From the NCBI GenBank assembly GCA_014529385.2, contig CM043945.1, positions 139,591,241 through 139,655,240 on the forward strand: a DNA stretch of 64,000 nt, read 5' to 3'. This DNA is from Adiantum capillus-veneris. Lineage: Eukaryota > Streptophyta > Polypodiopsida > Polypodiales > Pteridaceae. The translations under genes were made by a program, and so were the position numbers. Below the pieces are notes generated by a model that did not search any database, was not told where the DNA came from, and was given only the letters and a program-made list of their open reading frames with translations. Of this stretch, positions 1-11,483 are shown piece by piece. Numbering within the stretch: position 1 is the first letter of the stretch; every line of letters begins with the position of its first letter.

Positions 1-1030
1 CTTACACAACCCACGTGGCCGAGACAGGGAACACACCGATGGAGTGAGACTATCTGTTTGCCCACTCCACACAGAGAGATACACACACACACACACACAC
101 ACACTCAAAAAATCAGCTCAAAAGAGGAGAATTTTTTATGTTTAGATACAATTGAGCTTGGGCCAACACCAATGGGGAAAATAGCTCAAACAATATGGGT
201 AAAATAAGCCAGATACAATCACAAATTGGAGCAGAAGCTTCGCTCATAGGAGAAACTTACTTAGCCAAAACAACAAAAAAATAGTGAGTAATTTGGAAAA
301 ATGGATAGCGTCATCGCGTGCGGAATGGCCAAAAACCCCAGTCTACAATGTCAAAGTGCTCAACTCCGACCTCAAAGGAGCACTTTACGGCCAAAACAGG
401 CTCCAAAATGAGCAAAAACACAATTGCGGCTGTTCCTCCTCTTCTCTCCACTCTTTTTCAGGTCTTCTCTCTCTTTTCTCAGTTCCCACACTTAGCTTTA
501 TTACTTGGGCACCCTTGGCCTTTTAGATGACCTCAAACGAACCCCGAACAGGCCAAAAACTGACCTTGCAGTGCATAGTTGTCACCCTTCTGCATCCTCC
601 GCACACCTGGCAATAACTTTTTTCCAATAATGCATCCTGCAACCACGTGAAGTGGCCCCAAAATATGGTCCTCATGATGACCTTTCTGCATAATTATCAC
701 AAGAAAACACCCACGTTGTGTCCGTACTTCTCCACGTGCAAGTATTGACCGCATTCGACCTCCTAATGCCACTAGATGCCATTTGACGCACTTGCTTACC
801 TCATGTCGTCGGCCCACAGATAGCTTCCTCGGAGGTTTTACAAGCTAGAAACTCCTCGTTATTATAGAAAAGACACACTTGTACTGGTGATAGTGAAAAT
901 CGATGCACTATGTACATGATGTCCTACATGTACACATGTGGGCCCCACGTAACCACCTGGCTCTGGACAATGGGCAATTCCTTATTTGATGCACCATGCA
1001 TGTTTATGTACATATGCGCAATCCCTTGCT
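1..1030. other. Left flank outside the tandem array
   Basis: This stretch has no counterpart in the other units. To its right, homology to units 2 and 3 starts abruptly at 1031. I see no recognisable protein or RNA gene. Short frames at 284-526 and 533-817 show no motif and I treat them as chance. A dinucleotide run lies near the left end. Confidence 0.6.
81..104. repeat. (AC)12 microsatellite
   Basis: An uninterrupted AC dinucleotide run of about 12 copies. Confidence 0.9.
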
Positions 1031-3090
1031 CAAGGAGATTTCTTCAACCCATACAAAGATTTATTACATTTGTACACTTTATTCTCTTCTCCTTCCTTGA
1101 CAGAACTGCGAGGCCACGTTACATAAACCTCCTCAAATATGTAACCATTCAAGAAAGCAGTAACAATGTCTCACTCATGTACATCCCAACCAAATTGAGA
1201 TACCAATGTACATAGAAAATTCACAATAGTCACACGACAACTGGGAGAAAAAGTCTCTTCATAATCTATGCCTTTCTCCTCTCCATAACCCTTTGCAACA
1301 AGTCGTGCCTTCTAGCAATCAATCTCATTGTCCGATTTATCTTCTAGTCCATTCTTGACAAAACTGCGAGTCCGCATTACATAAAATTCCTTAAATATGT
1401 CACCATTCAATAAAGCAGTAAGAATATCTTACTAATGTACATCCCAACCAAAATGATATGCCAATGAACGTAGAAAATTCACAGTATTCATACGACAAGT
1501 GGGAGCAAAAGTCTCTCAATAATCTATGACTTTTTTTTGTGCATAACCCTTTGCAACAAGTTGATCCTTATAGCAATCAATCTCACCATCCGGCTAGCGT
1601 TTCAACTTGTAAACCCACTTTGTATCAATAGCTTTTTTCTGAGGATGCAAATCAGATAAAGTCCATGTTTCATTTTCTATAAGGGCATCATATTCATATT
1701 GCATGGCAGCTGCCATCCAAATTTTTTAATTTAGTGCTTCATCAAAAGACAGCGGTTCTTCAACATCACATAAACTAGACACATTCAAAGAATAATAATT
1801 CAATGCAAAGCATGCATGGTGAGAACCTGAATGAGTACGGCTAGACAAAGGTGCATCCAATTTATATCAATTAAAGTATGCACCAGCCATTTTGGCATAC
1901 CTCTAGCGTGATCATTCTCAACCCTTTCCTTTTCAACTACATATGTACATCCATATCAGTAATATGTTGATCTGTAACATTTTTAGAAACCCCCATAGCC
2001 CGTACATTTTCCCCGTTGGAATTAACATATGAACTTCCTCCAGTAAAAAGAGGCAACAAAATGTCATAAATGTCCAATGAGCTTACATTACTGTCTCTAG
2101 TACATGACAGCAAGGACTGAACAAAATATTCCGCAAACACAACATAAGATACGCTTTGTTTGCAGATGGTACAACCCGTAACCTTTGCTTTTAGCACTAT
2201 ACGCAACAAAAATACAGTTTATAGCCTTATCATTTATTTTTTTCCTCTTCATTTGTGGCACCAAAGCATGTACCAAAAAGCCAAAATTATGCATGTCCTC
2301 AACAAAAATCTTTCAATCATGCCATGCTTCATATGGATTCTTACACTACTAAGCTTTCTTAGGGTACATATTAAGTACATAACTGGTACACACGATGGCT
2401 TCAAGACAAAACGAGTACAAGAAAGCTTGACTTTTGACCATACATTGTGCCGTCTTTGTAAGTGACCTATTTTTCCTCTTAGTAGCACCATTTTGTTGAG
2501 GTGTATGCGACACCATACATTGTTTTTTTTATCCCACAACTAGCTATAAATAAATTAAATTCATGAGACATATACTCCCACCCTTGATCTCAATCAAGGG
2601 TGCTCATAGTACATTTCAAGACATTTTTAACCATAGACATAAATTGTTCAAAGCACATAAACACTTCAAACTTTGTTTTAAGTAGATACCCCCATGTATG
2701 CCTAGAGTAATGTCATCTCCTAAGGATGGTGTTTGGATGGGCCCACAAACGTCTCTATGCACATCCTTTGGAAACTTTGAACACTGCATTTTACCCAAAA
2801 GAAAACCTTCACAAACATGTTTGACAAGTGTTTCAAGAGTTGATAAAGAAGTAACCATATTAGATTTCTACAAATAAGCAAATTGGTTAAACTCACATGT
2901 GGATGGGTTTCCTAACGTCACTCTTATCTTATTATAGACATAGCAAGAACCACAAATATAATTTTCAATCCATTGGACGAAGCTGAGTTGACTAGTGCAT
3001 AGGGGCTACAAGAGGGTGTCAATCTCTTGGAAAACAACAAACAACTTGCATCTCTAACACAAGATACACTCAAATGACCTAAGTCATAAA
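1031..3090 (-). pseudogene. Decayed Ty1/copia pol remnant, unit 1 (5'-truncated RT and integrase)
   Basis: Minus-strand copia polyprotein fragment with many stops and shifts. Reading downward, a pre-integrase/integrase part at about 2616-2900 contains LLGK and DVCGPIQTPSLG. A conserved integrase C-terminal part follows near 2097-2294 (HALVPQMKRKKINDKAINC, then VAYSAKSKGYGLYH). The beginning of reverse transcriptase lies at about 1031-1650. The YVDD and RNase H parts found in the other copies are missing because homology stops at 1031. No LTR, primer site or gag is seen. The element is long dead. Confidence 0.7.
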
Positions 3091-3159
3091 AAGCTAGTCA
3101 CTAATCGGCACCAAACGACATCCGAATGTAACGAAATTTCTATGATAAGTATATAAGAC

Positions 3160-3769
3160 CTAATCACACATGATTATGGTCTCAAATATTACTTTTGATG
3201 AAGTACAAAAAACATGATTATTAACAGCAGTGAGATTGTAACCTAGTCATTTCTGACCCCGAATGCATATAAATGCTTAGCAATGATGCTCCAATACCCA
3301 CCTATGCTTATTCCGTGATTTCCTAGCTTATATCCTACTTATGGTGAAATTACGGCAATGCCAAAGCTACGGTTTACCATGATATGTTTACATCAATACG
3401 AAGAGCTCTTACATGTGGTTGCAAACACTACAGAGATCACTGCAATGTGACAACAAACAAGGGAGTAGGAATCATGGGAAGGAGAGAAGTGAGCACCGTT
3501 AGCTCACATTGTGTATTTATTATCTAAAAACTTAATAATAACTTTACAAAAGTGGCTTTTTAGCCAAGGTTTCTTTGGTCAAGAACTAATCTTTTGGGAG
3601 ATATAACTAAGGATAAATTGATACTATATGGAATACTATAGCTCCGGCTCATAGATTACAATATCCACTTGGTAAATAGGAGTTACAATATTCTCCATTT
3701 ATCAAAAGAATAAGTTTTTTTACAATAAATCTCCCCTATAATGCTACATGGGTTAGCTTGCTGCTAACA
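3160..3769 (-). repeat. Probable 3' LTR of gypsy element G2, unit 1 (low-coordinate end uncertain)
   Basis: On the minus strand a purine tract (AAGGAGGGAGAAA) is followed directly by TGTTAGCAGC, the expected polypurine-tract/LTR junction. About 600 bp of AT-rich, non-coding sequence follows before the copia remnant. The other LTR is outside the window, so the LTR end near 3160 is a guess. Counterparts are at about 26130-26742 and 47340-47949. Confidence 0.5.
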
Positions 3770-6700
3770 TTTCTCCCTCCTTGTCTATATCATCCCTTGA
3801 TAGAGTTTCATGGACTGAAATATTCTTTGAGTTGACGGATGGCGAGGCGGTCTTTAAGTGGTTGTTGCTCTTTTTGATATCTGATGTGTCGTTCTTTCTC
3901 AGGGACTTGCAGTAACTAAATAGTGACTTTGTTTTTTAGTTCTATGGCTGAATATCCGATAAACCTTGATGTCAAATTGCTGATCACTGGCCCAAAAACC
4001 TTTGTATTCCATGTGAAGAATCCTGTGTAAAAAGCTTCTTCGAATGTCAGCATATTGCTTGATGGCAAGAACATACATCTGGCATAGAAGTCATAGAGGA
4101 CTTCTTCTGAAGGTTGTCCACTCAAATCATAGCACAAGCCTTTGTTACCTTATAAGAAGGACATCCATGGGGCTCTTGATTCTCAGGCTCATGAAAAAAT
4201 TGGATGCATGTGAGAAGCATTCTGCAGATTTTATATAGCATTGGACATGAGAGGTCATGGAGGCTCTTGAATAAGTTCATGGTGCATGTTCGGGTTTTCA
4301 CCATGTATTTTTTAGTTGCTGATCCTTGCTTTAGAGCTAGTAGTTTCAGGTAGTTGAGCCAAGTCGGCCTTTTTTTGTACTGCTTTGTGTACCTACCATG
4401 TCCTTATTCTTGGTACAGGATAGAATGTTGGTTCTTTCTCAATCTATGCAGGTGTCCTTGTAAACAAGATAAGATACCTTGAATTTTTACTGAGCCAATT
4501 ATTTCTCCATTTGGGGTGGAGAGCATCTGACCCCTCTTCTTACATATCCTTGCAAAGTCTTTCTTTTACTTTGCAGTATCTCCACCTTTATCAAAGGGTA
4601 GGGAAGTGACTGTTGATGCCATTGACAGTTGATTTGGTTGGGAGTGAGCTATGTTACATTGATAGAGTGAAGAACTCTTAACTCCCAATCCATTGTCGCT
4701 TTCCATTCAACATCCATTTCATGAACAATCTACTCTTCAAGTGCATCTTCTTCAGCTTAGAGAACTGGACCATTGGCACTTGTTCTTCATCGGTGATTGG
4801 TACTTGGAATTCAAAACTTCTTCTCTACCCTTCTGTTGGTTGTGTTTCCATTTCTACAAAGGAGACTGATGGTATGCCTATATTTGGTTGTTTAGATGTA
4901 CTTGCCTCCTCATGAGTTTCCATATTCCCTTCTCTCAGCAGCTGGTTGTCTCTCTTTAAATCCTCTATCTCCTTACTTAGTTGCTCTTCTCTTTGTACTT
5001 GCATTAAGATGAGGTCACATCTTTGTGCCTGTTCGAGCTTCAACTCAAGTTCCAGGTCTTAATTACTCTTTTCCAAGGTCTTGTAAACTTCATGTGTCCC
5101 CTTGAGTGATGCTATGGCTGGGTTTTCCTTTAGTTTCTTTAGGAATGCCCCTTGGTCATTGATTCTCTGCTCTGAGTATTACAAAGGAGAATTTTCTACA
5201 TTTCATTGTACTTGGAGCTTTTCTACTGACTAAGTAGTGCTTAAAAGTTCATTCATTACTTCAGTTAGCTATTGGTTCTTGCTTTTACATGCATCTGATA
5301 GCTTTGTGAGAAGCTCCCCTAGTTCTTCCATTTCTTTTTGTTGCTTTTCCTTGACACTTTGCTGTTGCTCTGCTTTTTTCTTGAGATCTTTCATCTTGTC
5401 TTCAAGCTCACCTTGGAGAGAATCAATCACTTGTTCCAACACTTGAAATTTAGCACTACGGCTAAGAGATATTGTTTGGATCTTTTTTGTCATCAGCTGC
5501 ATTTGATTTTCATATTCATTAACCTGGATGATAACTTCATCCGCTATTTTCTATTCTTCAAATTCTACTTGAGGCTGCTTAGAAGGTCCAGCTAATTCGG
5601 CTTGCGGATCTTTTGATGGTTCAGCAGATTCTACCTGAGATTTTGTAGATACTTCAACTGATTCTGTTTGTGGTGTTGTAGAAAGTCCAATTTCATCTTT
5701 GTTTGTTTCCTTGGGCTATTCATAACTGGCTTCCTCCTCTTGTTTCTCTTTTTTTTTTGTTTCCTTGCCTTCATTGGATTTGTCAGTTGGTGAAGGGCTT
5801 GGACAAGGGATTGGTTGGTCTTCTTGTTCAGTTGGTGAAGGTGGTCTTGGAGACATCTCTCCTTGTGTTATGGTTCAATTTGTTGTGCAACTGTTGTTTG
5901 CTTTTGTTCCACAAATAAATTTTCTCTGGCCTTTCCTTGCCCTTCTAATGCCTCCTGTATGTTTAGGGATTCGCCTTTCGCATACATTCTCTCAAGAAAA
6001 TCCTTTGGATCTTCTTCTCGGGGTTCTTGGTTTCAGGACCCTTGATCTCCCTTGGACTCCATAATTCGAGGTTCTCTCTTGCAGCTTGGCGACTTATTTC
6101 ATAATATTCTTTCTCTCTTTTGAACCTTGCTTTTTTTTGTTGATGGGCTACCACTGCTTTCCTCTTCATTTCTTCTCTCCGTGCCCTTTTTTCTTCACTG
6201 TGAGAGCTCTCTTTACTTCTATGGGCTTTAGGTGAGCTTTCTGCTGATTTTGCATCTAATTTATAGATTCTTTTATTCTTTGATCTAGTGGCTCGTGGAG
6301 AGAATTGAGCTATGATTATCCATGTATTCTGATCTAGGGCTGGTGACAAGTTATCATCCATCCCAATAGCATGGTATGCAATCCGGGTTAGAACTTCAGC
6401 TCCCAGATATGTTACTCTTTCTTTGTTATATGTGCTCTTGAGTGTTGTAAGCACGTATTTAGCATGATATATTGTGTGTCTTGTTGTTGACTTCAATACC
6501 TACGTGAAGGTGGTTGAAACCTCATGATTTGGAGTAGTATATCTTGATGGTGTCTTTGCAAGGAAGTGGAAATTTTGATGATAAAGATGGGCGGGATCCT
6601 CCACTTGCTTTAGAATAAGGTCAGAGAAGGTGGCAGCAATTGTATTCTTAGTGAATGTACCAGCTGTCTTCCTATCTCTGGCCCTCATTGTCATACCTTC

Positions 6701-7214
6701 AGTGGGTAGTTTTAATGCTTCCGCCACTATGTCCTTGTTAATGACCACTTCGACTTTATGGCGTTGCTGATCCGTGATCTGAGCATATCTATCCTCTTTG
6801 ATTGTTGACAATAGTTCATAAGCTCTCTAAAATCTACTCCACATGGCTCTTGATTGTAGAACTCTCAAAGTCATAACCTTATGTTGGATTCTTTTGTTGC
6901 TGGATTCGCGGCTACACCATAAACTTCTTTGGGTACCATCAACAACTCTAATTGATTTCCATCTTCACTCTTGAATTTGCCGATGAAGACTGTGGTGTTG
7001 TGTTCTTCAAGCTGTTCTTTTGACAGGTAGATTACTTTTGCAGTCTTTCATTGAACTCGGCTCCAATTGATATGGTGGCAATTCTTGTAGCTTTTCTTTT
7101 AAGGTTATCCTTTTTTTTGCTTTCTCAGCATCTTGCATTGCACCTATTAGGAGAATACAGTTCGAAGGTAGAAAATTCCACAAATTTTGCTCGAAAATAC
7201 CCGCTGATGTCCAT
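3753..7214 (-). pseudogene. G2 accessory frame, coiled-coil protein between pol and the 3' LTR, unit 1
   Basis: A reading frame of about 1150 codons, broken by several stops and shifts, starting at ATG 7214 (MDISGYFRAKF). It contains a conserved stretch at 6500-6811 (NKDIVAEALKLPTEGMTMRA), a block at 6200-6496 (YLGAEVLTRIAYHAIGMDDN), a Lys/Arg/Glu-rich segment at 5963-6200, and strongly heptad-like coiled coils at 5269-5502 and 4825-5043. The C-terminal block at 3916-4137 contains FYTGFFTWNTKVFGPVISN. The frame appears to run through the polypurine tract and end at 3753, inside the LTR (DKEGEMLAAS-stop). I do not recognise the family with certainty. It resembles accessory ORFs of Athila/Tat-type plant gypsy elements by position and style only. 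No signal peptide or transmembrane segment stands out. Confidence 0.55.
3771..3783 (-). promoter_or_regulatory. Polypurine tract of G2, unit 1
   Basis: Minus-strand purine run next to the TGTTAGCAGC start of the presumed LTR. This is the usual position of the plus-strand primer in LTR retrotransposons. The accessory frame reads through it. Confidence 0.55.
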
Positions 7215-9332
7215 TTTGCTTCTGATCAATTTTTGAGCATGTATAGATGCATAAAAACATGTAAAGATCAAAACCATTCAATCCATGCAAAATTTGCAGC
7301 CAAAGTAAATAATCGTAATTATTTACAGTAGTGAATTTTTTCAATATTTTTGTATTTTTGACATCATAGGCTTGAAAAATATGTGATTTAGATACTCTAA
7401 GTGAAGTGTGGACTCATTTGAGTCCACGGAGTGGAAATGGTGTCAGATTTAGTCTTCAGACTTTGAAACAGTAGATATGAAGGGATTTTGGATTTTTTGA
7501 GATCCAAACTTGATCAAACTTGATTGATGGGCTTGTCACATCATGTACTTTGGGCCCATAAGTTCAAAATTGAAATTTGAACTCATTCTGGCTAAAATGT
7601 AAATAATCGTGATTTTTAACTTTTTCATCAAATTAGACATTTTTTATTGCAAGTTGGTTCTAGACATGCTATAGAGCCTCTGTGTGAGATATGGTATGTT
7701 TTGGATCAAAAATGTGATAATTAACTCAAATTTGGGTAGAAGAGCCTTTTCTGCGTTTTTTGACAAAATCTGAGATTTTCTTGATCCTTTGGGCTCATAT
7801 TTGACATGTGGCATGAGATAGATGTGTACAAGTGATAGGTGAAGTGGCATGATGATTTTCAAGCCAGTTGTGCACAAAAGTAAATAACCATGATTATTAA
7901 CTACAACTGTATTTTTGATTGAAAAGATAATTTGTGTCGACATCACTTCGCGCTCTTCTCGACTCTAAAATCACCCTTTTTTGTTACTACTTGGTGTGTA
8001 GAGTTGTTTGGTTACTTTTGAAGCCAATGGACTTGTCCATTACATAGTCCTGATGCTACTGAGTTTGGGCTCATTCAGAGTCAGTTTGACTTCATATGTC
8101 AAATTTGACACTTTGTTGTGTTCGAGCTGTTTCCCGCTGTTAGAGAGCGTGCCTTGACTGTTCTTTTGAAACCATCTAAGTACATTCTATACAGACCTTA
8201 TCTATAAGCTGCCCGTGGAGTTAGAATTCAATTATGGCATATGGTCAAAACCTAGATTATTTTTTTGGGGACCCCGTCGACCCCTGCCAAATCGTCATCT
8301 AATGATATCGAACTGTTCTACTATCAGGGGCATGCTACAGTTCAAGTCTTGTCCAATTCGCTTGAGCTGACAGGCCGCTAGGGTCGTCTTTGTGTTGTAG
8401 GAATTCGTACATAGCTGAGATTTTTTCTTGGGCCTAGACCTGTTACCTGACTGTATATAAACGTTCTATGATGAGTTTAGAACTTACACCTCATGTCTCG
8501 TGTGAAACCGCACTAAAAATGGTCGACTGTGGACTCCGGAAATTGCACATAAAGAAAGTAGAGAGCTCTCTTCTCCAAGAATGACTAGTGAAAATGAGGT
8601 GATTTTGGGCTACATTGGATATCTATACTCGGACTTCCCAAACTATTTTTCTCCAAATTCCCCTGTTGGTCCTAATAGGCCGTGAAATCTATGTTAGACT
8701 CGAAAATTTCCTCAATCGAACTCCATTAGCTCATTCTGTAAGAATTTGCAAAAATAGGCCTCCCGCTTTTATTTGTTGTCTCGTGATTGAAAATTTTTGT
8801 GCTTGCTCGTCTTGTTCTTCTGATCATCAAAATATCTTTAGTTTCTCCATCTGAGCTCATTTGCTATTTATTATTAATTTTTGATCTGTTTATTAAAAAA
8901 TCAAAGAAAATAATAAAATGCACTAAATATTTTTTTTTGAAAATTTAACAATTAAGAAAATCCATTGGAAGAAACTATTGTATTACTTTTTGGCGGATTT
9001 CTCCATTTTTAAGCTCCAATACAAAAACAAATTGATAAAAATAAGCAAAAAAGACTATTCTTTATGTATTTCTGTTGATAATATATACACTAATTACACT
9101 CATCGGAGAGATGTTATCAGTTGAAATTCCCATGTTGATGATTTTTAAGGGCATTTTTAGGTAATTGTGCAAAAAACCACACGTTAACATCCAAGTTTTC
9201 CTCCCTCTTTAAACATTTCCCTTAACTAATGAAGTTTCCTTCCAACCCTCCTAGATGGAGTACTCTAGGACGATTGTGTGCATGGGTTGAACAATCGTGT
9301 CTATGCATAGTGGTGGTTGTCTCTATCATGCT
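7215..9332. other. G2 internal spacer with degenerate ~290-bp repeats, unit 1
   Basis: Two kilobases without a convincing gene, between the protease-side frame and the accessory frame. A near-palindromic motif AAATAATCGTAATTATTT and variants recur at 7305, 7599 and 7880, spaced 294 and 281 bp, each preceded by similar sequence. This suggests worn tandem repeats. A TATATAAA-like box lies near 8454. The 79-codon plus-strand frame at 8615-8854 is kept in all three units but shows no motif, and identity between units is high everywhere, so it is not evidence of coding. Confidence 0.6.
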
Positions 9333-10160
9333 TTAAAGGTCAATGTAATTCAAACGAGGATGCGGTGCAAGAGTTGGGTCTTGAGTAGTTAACTCAAGGG
9401 TTTTCGTGGTCAAGGTTTCCTGTTGTTGTTTTCTAAATAGCAGACTTTGTAACTTATGTCCTCTTTGCTTGATTGTACCATCTGGATGCTTTGGCATAGT
9501 GATTTTTTGAGTTGTAGGTAGCAATGATGACGGTTGCTGAGCTTTAACCCTCCATTGGTATTTTGGTTTTGGGTTGATGAACTATTGTGGTGGAGTTTTA
9601 TGAGATTTAACTTTCCATTGATTCATCTGCTTTACAATTTGTGGAGAAGATAAATGCTCCTTTAGTTTCCAAACCCATCTAGTGCTAGTTTCCCTTTTGA
9701 AATATGTTTTTCTTTGAGTTGTTATATGTGAAACTTTCTTCAGTATGGTAGATAAGTTTTAGGGCACCCAAATTTGAGACGAATTGTCCTTGATTTGTGC
9801 TTTTAGTACGCAAATCTTCCTGACCACTTGCATGTTGCTTGTAGCATTTTCTTGTCTAGAGGGTGACATATATTTATTATTCCCTGATTTCTTTTGTGGG
9901 CGACCTATTTTCCATTCCTCCTTGCTCGGTGCAATTGGAACTTAGAGTTGTCCTCCTTTAAGCGATAGCTTGAGTTTATTGGTTTCCCAATCTGGTACTA
10001 CCTTATATATCCACATCCATGAGATTCCAAGAATCATCGTTTTATTTATATGTTCATCTGGTATACACACAAATTGATGAGTGAGATCCATTTACTATCA
10101 AATTCAAGTTTACTATTCCCAATTCGGGTGTTGGGTTTTTGTTGAATCCTTTGATTGCAA
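9333..10160 (-). pseudogene. G2 protease-side frame, truncated, unit 1
   Basis: Minus-strand gypsy-like sequence. The upstream end is cut at about 10160, just after the point matching the protease GFNKNPTPELG block. It keeps the second half of a retropepsin-like fold, including an ILGISWMWIYKVVPDW-like segment, the counterpart of the ILGRPWL motif of plant gypsy proteases. A basic tail follows and ends at 9333 (LNYIDL-stop). In unit 3 the same region joins intact protease sequence, so this copy was truncated by a rearrangement. Confidence 0.55.
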
Positions 10161-11483
10161 ATAGGTGATTCATGAACAAAGCACAGAACCGACGGAAACT
10201 TTAAGTTTATATTTTGAGGTAGATGTCAGGAGTGAGCAATTGTTTGAACCTAGATATAAGGTATCAAATACTGAAGCTGATGCAAAGAGTGACGAAGAAG
10301 TAGATTTGATGATGAAGAGCAGAAGTACAGATTGAGATAGACATCTTTGGTGCATCAAATCTCATAGAGGATGAGAGATTAACTAATTATTTTTGCTAGG
10401 AACTATTTTGTAAAACTCTTTTTATTATTCTACAATACACTTTAGATTCATTCATTGTGTTGCAGCTTCGTTGATTTGTTATTTGTATTGATTAAGCACT
10501 TATTCTCTAAAATAACGTATTTTGTGGGTGCTATTTGTAAATGATTAGCCATGGCTGATGATGATGAGCCATACTCTCCTAGTTTTAGTTTTCATGTCAC
10601 TCTCGCCGGCATTTCACCCGAGCGGATGGGCTCGTTTTTGTCTCAGTTCACACTAGAGATGACCGCGATGGCACAACACCTTTGGGCAATAGGTTCCTCT
10701 AGACCTACTACGGTCGACCCTACACCGAGTGTCCCCACACCTCAGTTGAGTGTTCCCCCTACACCTAGGACTCATGTGCCCCCTACAATGACGGGTAGTT
10801 AATCCTCCAGACGAAGTAGGCATCGTTCTGGAGGCGGTGGTTGCTGTGGTAGCAGTTCTACCGATGCGTCCACACCACCGAGAGAGCGTCCACCACTCTC
10901 TTCAGTAGATAGTTCACAGATTGGCACACCACGTACACCTTGGGAATCACACAAGCATGATCCTAGCAAGGTGTACAAGAGCAGGGATGGGGCTGTTGTG
11001 GCAGATAGGGTCGGAAAGGGCATGCGACAGAGGATTCGGCAGCTATGTACGATTCATTTTGGTCACTCTGTGATGGAGGTTTGGGATAATCTTGATCTTG
11101 AAAGAAAGAATTACATCATTGAGGCCATTCAAAGAGAGTACATGCCGGAAGAGGGGTATGATTCAGTCTCCAACCCCTAGATTTTGAGCGTCGCGGAGTC
11201 CACAATGTCACACCGTCTAATACGTTTTCTGATCTTTTGGACACAAACAAGCTCAAAAGTTCAAACCGTGTGTCCCTTACAAACTCAGTTCCTGTCTTTG
11301 ATTTTCATCCATGCCAGCAAAGTGTGTAGATCAATTCACAAACTCCCACCCCAGCAACCTCGCGTCGGGTTCACCAGAAATGTCGGAATGTGTGCGGTCT
11401 AGCTGGGAAGGTGCAAAACTTTTGGCTGTGAGAGTTCGTGATAAGATTCACAAACACTTTGTTAAAAATATTTTATGGAGAAT
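10161..11483. other. Unit 1-specific segment of unknown origin
   Basis: About 1.3 kb absent from unit 2 and different from unit 3. The left edge truncates the G2 protease-like domain. The right edge joins the non-coding stretch shared with unit 2 (CACCAACCC at 11484 matches 32841). It contains a broken plus-strand frame, listed separately. Confidence 0.7.
10551..11180 (+). pseudogene. Broken plus-strand ORF, Pro/Ser-rich, unknown function
   Basis: Starts at ATG 10551 (MADDDEPYSPSFSFHVTLAG) and reads 83 codons to a TAA at 10800. It then continues in the same frame for 126 codons to a stop at 11178. The second half begins Ser/Arg/Gly-rich and ends in a more globular stretch (GKGMRQRIRQLCTIHFGHSV, MEVWDNLDLERKNYIIEAIQ). 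The flow across the single stop suggests one former gene. The N-terminal Pro/Thr/Ser-rich part and helical C-terminal part resemble accessory regions of plant transposon proteins, but I cannot assign a family. Only unit 1 has it. Confidence 0.35.

Noticed and set aside
284-817. Short ORFs in the left flank
   Set aside because: No motif, no conserved counterpart, composition like non-coding DNA.
2581-2600. Perfect short hairpin CCCTTGATCTCAATCAAGGG
   Set aside because: It falls inside the copia integrase remnant, in the place of the conserved DQGGEY-type coding motif. It is likely coincidence of coding sequence, with no T-run or partner.
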